A stretch of 10,120 nt of DNA, from the NCBI GenBank assembly GCA_002367255.1, contig DFBD01000173.1, positions 6,863 through 16,982 of the forward strand, in the 5' to 3' direction. Source of the DNA: Rhodobacterales bacterium UBA3089. GTDB lineage: Bacteria; Pseudomonadota; Alphaproteobacteria; Rhodobacterales; Rhodobacteraceae. A program made the translations under genes and the position numbers. The notes below the pieces were generated by a model, which saw only the letters and a program-made list of their open reading frames with translations, had not been told where the DNA came from and did no database searches. The stretch's first letter is position 1. Each line of letters opens with the position of its first letter. Below are positions 7,504 to 10,120 of this stretch, piece by piece.

Positions 7504-8390
7504 CGCTGCCCTCCGATCACCATATGCAACCACAACAACGCCGCCTTGGGGCTTTGGGAGGTGTAGTGTTTCAGATATTGCCACCCCGCCTGTCTCGCAA
7601 ATTCTTCCAGCGCGGCGCAACGTTGCGCCAACTTTTCACGATATTCCTCGCGCAGAGCTTTGGCGCGGTGCGTTTCAAACGACAACCCGCCGCCCATGCT
7701 TTCAAAGATCACGCGGCCGTCAAAAGGAAAAACTTCTTCGGTGTCGTCCAGAATATGGACCAAGCACCCTGTACCAGCCCTTTCGGCGATGGTTTTCAAG
7801 GGCGGGAAAATTTGGCCTTCTGCGCCCATGAAATCCGAAAGAAACACACTTCGCGCGGCTTTCAAGTCACCGAATTCCGGCACAGATCCGTATTCCGGGC
7901 GGGCCTGTTCGACGGTAGATATCGCCTGTGCGATACGCTGCAATTGTCGTTCGCCTGACCGCGGTGTGGCAGCAATTGTTGCGGGGAATGCAATCCGCTC
8001 GCCAGCTTTGGACAATAGAACAGACAAGGCCATGGCCAACAAATTTGCCCGCTCGCCTTTGCTGGAAACGCCGCGTTTCCCGCTGTAATCCATGGATTGC
8101 GCGGTGTCGGACCAGATCGCAACGGTATGCGCGGATTCCCATTCGCGTTCGCGAACGTAAGCTATATCGGATCGCCCGGACCGCCTCCAGTCAACGGTTG
8201 CCAGATCATCGCCTGGTAACGCCTGACGGTATTGCCAGAAATCCTCGCCTACACCTGCACGCCTACGCCCGTGATCCCCCATCGCCACACTTGCCGCAAG
8301 GCGCGATGCCTCGACCATAAGGGCGGGGAATGTGGTGGCGAGACCTTCGCTGGCTGCGCGAAGATCGGCAGATGGGCGGGGTTGGTTCAA
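7500..8390 (-). CDS. DUF58 family protein (vWA-like MoxR partner)
   Basis: The 296-residue protein matches DUF58 (PF01882): GEDFWQYRQALPGDDLATVDW (48-68, including PGDD and DW) followed by RREWE-like charged residues and the vWA beta strand HTVAIWSDTAQSMDY (about 88-102). The MIDAS motif, normally D-x-S-x-S, reads D95-T-A-Q-S99, so the middle serine is replaced by alanine. No membrane segment or signal peptide is apparent, so it is probably cytosolic. DUF58 proteins are routinely encoded beside MoxR ATPases and are thought to be their partners or adaptors. The start is TTG at 8390-8388, overlapping the moxR stop by 4 bp (TTGA), with GAGGGG eight bases upstream. A later ATG (residue 25) would remove conserved N-terminal residues. 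It overlaps the next gene by 4 bp. Confidence 0.92.
   Translation of the reverse strand: MNQPRPSADLRAASEGLATTFPALMVEASRLAASVAMGDHGRRRAGVGEDFWQYRQALPGDDLATVDWRRSGRSDIAYVREREWESAHTVAIWSDTAQSMDYSGKRGVSSKGERANLLAMALSVLLSKAGERIAFPATIAATPRSGERQLQRIAQAISTVEQARPEYGSVPEFGDLKAARSVFLSDFMGAEGQIFPPLKTIAERAGTGCLVHILDDTEEVFPFDGRVIFESMGGGLSFETHRAKALREEYREKLAQRCAALEEFARQAGWQYLKHYTSQSPKAALLWLHMVIGGQR
7509..7514 (-). promoter_or_regulatory. Shine-Dalgarno deciding the BatA-DUF4159 gene start
   Basis: GGAGGG on the minus strand lies five bases before ATG 7503. It selects this internal start over the 39-codon upstream extension of the same frame. Confidence 0.75.
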
Positions 8391-9385
8391 GCAGAGGACC
8401 CCTCGCCAAGCACTTGGTCAATCAGCGTAGTGATTAGTTTATCAACCGTTAACCCTTCGGCCCGCGCTGCAAAGCCCAGCGCCATGCGGTGCTTCAAAAC
8501 CGGATGGGCAAGCGCCGCGATATCATCTGCATTCGGCGCGAACCGACCGTCCATCAAGGCCCGCGCCCGAACGGCCAGCGACAAGGCTTGTGCAGCACGC
8601 GGCCCCGGCCCCCAACTTACGGAATTGTTAACGAGGTCTGACGCCCCCTCGCCCGGCCGCGCGGCGCGGACCAGATCGAGGATCAGCTCGACAATGCTCT
8701 CGCCAATCGGCATGCGCCGAACGGCGGTTTGGGCTTCGATTAGACCAGCAGCGTCAAACACGGCAGAAACCTCGGAATCCTCGACGCCTGTGGTTGCCAG
8801 CAGGATATCGCGTTCAGCGTCGCGGTCGGGGTAGTCCACATCGATTTGCAGCAAGAAGCGATCAAGTTGCGCTTCGGGCAGCGGATATGTCCCTTCTTGT
8901 TCAATCGGGTTTTGCGTGGCGAGAACATGGAACGGCGACGGCAAATCCCGCCGTTTTCCGGCGACAGAAACATGGTGTTCCTGCATCGCTTGCAACAGCG
9001 CGGATTGGGTGCGCGGGCTGGCGCGGTTAATCTCGTCCGCCATCAGAAGCTGGCAGAAAATCGGACCTTCGATAAATCGAAACGCGCGGGCACCGTCGGC
9101 GGCGGTTTCCAGAACCTCGGCCCCAAGGATGTCGGCGGGCATCAGGTCCGGCGTGAACTGCACGCGGTTGGAATTCAGGCCAAGGACGACACCCATCACT
9201 TCGACCAAACGCGTTTTGGCCAAACCGGGGGCGCCGACCAACAGGCCATGCCCGCCGCACAGAATTGCCGTTAAGGTTTCGTCGACGACTCGGGTTTGTC
9301 CGATGATGCGACGCGCGATCATCCCTTGCGCTTGCGTCAACTTCTCTGCGATTTGTTCAAATGCCGCGATGTCCGGGTTTGACAT
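8387..9385 (-). CDS. moxR: MoxR-family AAA+ ATPase
   Basis: The 332-residue protein has the full MoxR AAA+ set: GQ of the box II region (29-30), Walker A GAPGLAKT (51-58), the family stretch QFTPDLMPADILG (76-88), Walker B LLMADEIN (113-120, D117 and E118), sensor 1 in ATQNP (N159), and the EAQLDRFLLQ segment (171-180) with R176. MoxR ATPases are hexameric, cytosolic, chaperone-like enzymes that use ATP to remodel or insert cofactors into partners, often vWA proteins. The gene leads the operon, and its stop overlaps the TTG start of the DUF58 gene, as expected for a coupled partner. I chose ATG 9385 rather than a TTG 15 codons upstream because AAGGGG sits five bases before it and MSNPDIAAFEQI is a normal family start. 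Nothing in the sequence identifies its substrate. Confidence 0.95.
   Translation of the reverse strand: MSNPDIAAFEQIAEKLTQAQGMIARRIIGQTRVVDETLTAILCGGHGLLVGAPGLAKTRLVEVMGVVLGLNSNRVQFTPDLMPADILGAEVLETAADGARAFRFIEGPIFCQLLMADEINRASPRTQSALLQAMQEHHVSVAGKRRDLPSPFHVLATQNPIEQEGTYPLPEAQLDRFLLQIDVDYPDRDAERDILLATTGVEDSEVSAVFDAAGLIEAQTAVRRMPIGESIVELILDLVRAARPGEGASDLVNNSVSWGPGPRAAQALSLAVRARALMDGRFAPNADDIAALAHPVLKHRMALGFAARAEGLTVDKLITTLIDQVLGEGSSA
8399..8404 (-). promoter_or_regulatory. Shine-Dalgarno supporting the TTG start of the DUF58 gene
   Basis: GAGGGG on the minus strand is eight bases from TTG 8390. It supports the unusual start codon over the internal ATG at residue 25. Confidence 0.6.
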
Positions 9386-9390
9386 AACCA

Positions 9391-9396
9391 CCCCTT
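9391..9396 (-). promoter_or_regulatory. Shine-Dalgarno deciding the moxR start
   Basis: AAGGGG on the minus strand is five bases from ATG 9385. The alternative TTG at 9430 has no comparable site. Confidence 0.7.
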
Positions 9397-9424
9397 TGCC
9401 AAAATAATTTCGCCGCTGTCTGGA

Positions 9425-9453
9425 TTGCAACGACCGATATGCGTGCCTATCTT
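9425..9453 (+). promoter_or_regulatory. Candidate sigma-70 promoter of the DUF1285 gene
   Basis: TTGCAA (9425-9430), a 17-base spacer and TATCTT (9448-9453) give four of six matches in each hexamer and place transcription start near 9460, about 25 bases ahead of the ATG at 9485. This 99-bp gap must also contain the moxR operon promoter on the other strand; I cannot place that one with any certainty. The call rests on pattern matching only. Confidence 0.4.
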
Positions 9454-9484
9454 AATACAGCAAATCACAATAAGGCAGAGGGTA

Positions 9485-10066
9485 ATGTCCGATTCCCATC
9501 AGAAATCTGTGAGCGCGAATGCCGACAGCATCGCGACCGCCGCGACCAAAGCCGCCAAGGGCCAAGGGCCTGCCCCCGTACACCTGTGGAACCCGCCGTT
9601 TTGCGGGGATTTAGACATGCGGATCGCCCGCGACGGGACATGGTTTTACCTTGGCACGCCTATCGGGCGTGAACGGTTGGTTAAGCTGTTCTCGACTATT
9701 ATTCGCAAGGATGGTGACGCGTATTTTCTGGTAACACCTGTGGAAAAGGTCGGCATCAAGGTCGATGACGCGCCGTTTGTGGCGGTGGATTTCGACGCAA
9801 AGGACAAGGTCATCACCTTCACCACCAACGTCGGGGAAACCGTGCAGGCGGGGCCGGACAACCCGATCCGCGTTGTTTTGAACCCTGACGGCGGCGAGCC
9901 TTCGCCCTATGTTCTGGTCCGCACCAACCTTGAAGCGTTAATAGATCGTAAAAGCTTTTACCGCCTTGTGGATCAAGGCGAGGCGGAAACGGTTGACGGG
10001 GTTGAATGGTTCGGCGTCTGGTCGGCAGGCGTTTTCTTCCCGTTTATCCGTATTTCCGACCTTTAA
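9485..10066 (+). CDS. DUF1285 domain protein
   Basis: From ATG 9485 the product is 193 residues. After a Ser/Ala-rich, probably flexible N-terminus (about 1-28), VHLWNPPFCGDLDMRIARDGTWFYLGTPIGRERLVKLFSTIIRKDGDAYFLVTPVEK (32-88) matches the start of DUF1285 (PF06938). The ending EWFGVWSAGVFFPFIRI (174-190) is the family's usual C-terminus. The domain is beta-rich, with no signal peptide or membrane segment, and its function is unknown. The frame stays open back to a TTG at 9425, but that would overlap the candidate promoter, whereas ATG 9485 has AGAGGG just upstream. The gene diverges from the moxR operon, a placement I associate with alphaproteobacteria, which may mean a shared role. Its TAA overlaps the stop of the convergent gene. 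Confidence 0.9.
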   Translation: MSDSHQKSVSANADSIATAATKAAKGQGPAPVHLWNPPFCGDLDMRIARDGTWFYLGTPIGRERLVKLFSTIIRKDGDAYFLVTPVEKVGIKVDDAPFVAVDFDAKDKVITFTTNVGETVQAGPDNPIRVVLNPDGGEPSPYVLVRTNLEALIDRKSFYRLVDQGEAETVDGVEWFGVWSAGVFFPFIRISDL

Positions 10067-10119
10067 GTCTTCAGGTAATCGCTGAATTCGTTAAGAACCT
10101 GTTCATAAACCGGACGCTT
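10063..10119 (-). CDS. C-terminal end of an unidentified convergent gene (partial)
   Basis: The minus strand is open from the window edge to a TAA at 10065-10063 and encodes the tail KRPVYEQVLNEFSDYLKT. The residues look like a normal soluble helical C-terminus, and the stop sits exactly at the end of the DUF1285 gene (shared TTAA), which supports a real convergent gene. Eighteen residues are too few to recognise the family, and the call would be wrong if the frame closes just beyond the edge. Confidence 0.5.
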   Translation of the reverse strand, partial: KRPVYEQVLNEFSDYLKT

Positions 10120-10120
10120 G

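Noticed and set aside
7504..7620. A 39-codon N-terminal extension of the BatA-DUF4159 protein
   Set aside because: It lies inside the DUF58 gene and does not resemble a BatA N-terminus. The internal ATG has a strong Shine-Dalgarno and a standard 4-bp overlap.
7002..7958. A 318-codon plus-strand open frame across the DUF58/BatA junction
   Set aside because: It spans the junction of two well-supported minus-strand genes, has low-complexity Arg/Ala-rich translation and no family resemblance.
9386..9430. A 15-codon upstream extension of moxR from a TTG
   Set aside because: There is no Shine-Dalgarno ahead of it and its residues do not look like a MoxR start. ATG 9385 has AAGGGG at good spacing.
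1..10120. A defence island, mobile element, prophage or CRISPR system
   Set aside because: There are no transposase, integrase, repeat arrays, tRNA att-type repeats or defence domains. MoxR-vWA-type pairs occur in some defence systems, but this DUF58/DUF4159 set beside glcDEF looks like conserved core chromosome.

Overview
The window looks like ordinary chromosome from an alphaproteobacterium, most likely a marine Rhodobacterales/Roseobacter-type organism. This is inferred from the gene order DUF1285 / moxR / DUF58 / BatA-DUF4159 protein / GATase-like membrane protein and from the style of the protein sequences; no 16S or other marker gene is present. Coding density is very high. The only non-coding gaps are 68 bp (2670-2737) and 99 bp (9386-9484). 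I see no tRNA, rRNA, mobile element, CRISPR array or frameshift.

Left third (1-2669, minus strand): the glycolate dehydrogenase operon glcD-glcE-glcF, with glcF cut by the window edge. The genes are packed tightly (4-bp ATGA overlap D/E, zero gap E/F). Together the products oxidise glycolate to glyoxylate and pass the electrons to the respiratory chain. Immediately upstream of glcD is a compact control region: a plausible sigma-70 promoter whose -10 lies inside a perfect 8-bp-arm inverted repeat, abutted by a second 11-bp palindrome next to the Shine-Dalgarno.

Middle (2738-9385, minus strand): a four-gene, translationally coupled operon. It encodes a MoxR AAA+ ATPase, a DUF58 protein with a vWA-like fold, a 902-residue BatA-like/DUF4159 membrane protein, and a 685-residue membrane protein with vWA-like and GATase1-like regions. 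The architecture suggests a cytosolic ATPase plus DUF58 adaptor working with two large, mainly periplasmic membrane proteins. The type is recurrent in alphaproteobacteria but its function is unknown to me, and it is the most interesting part of the window.

Right end (9485-10120): a divergent plus-strand DUF1285 gene, whose stop overlaps the stop of a convergent minus-strand gene of which only the last 18 residues are visible.
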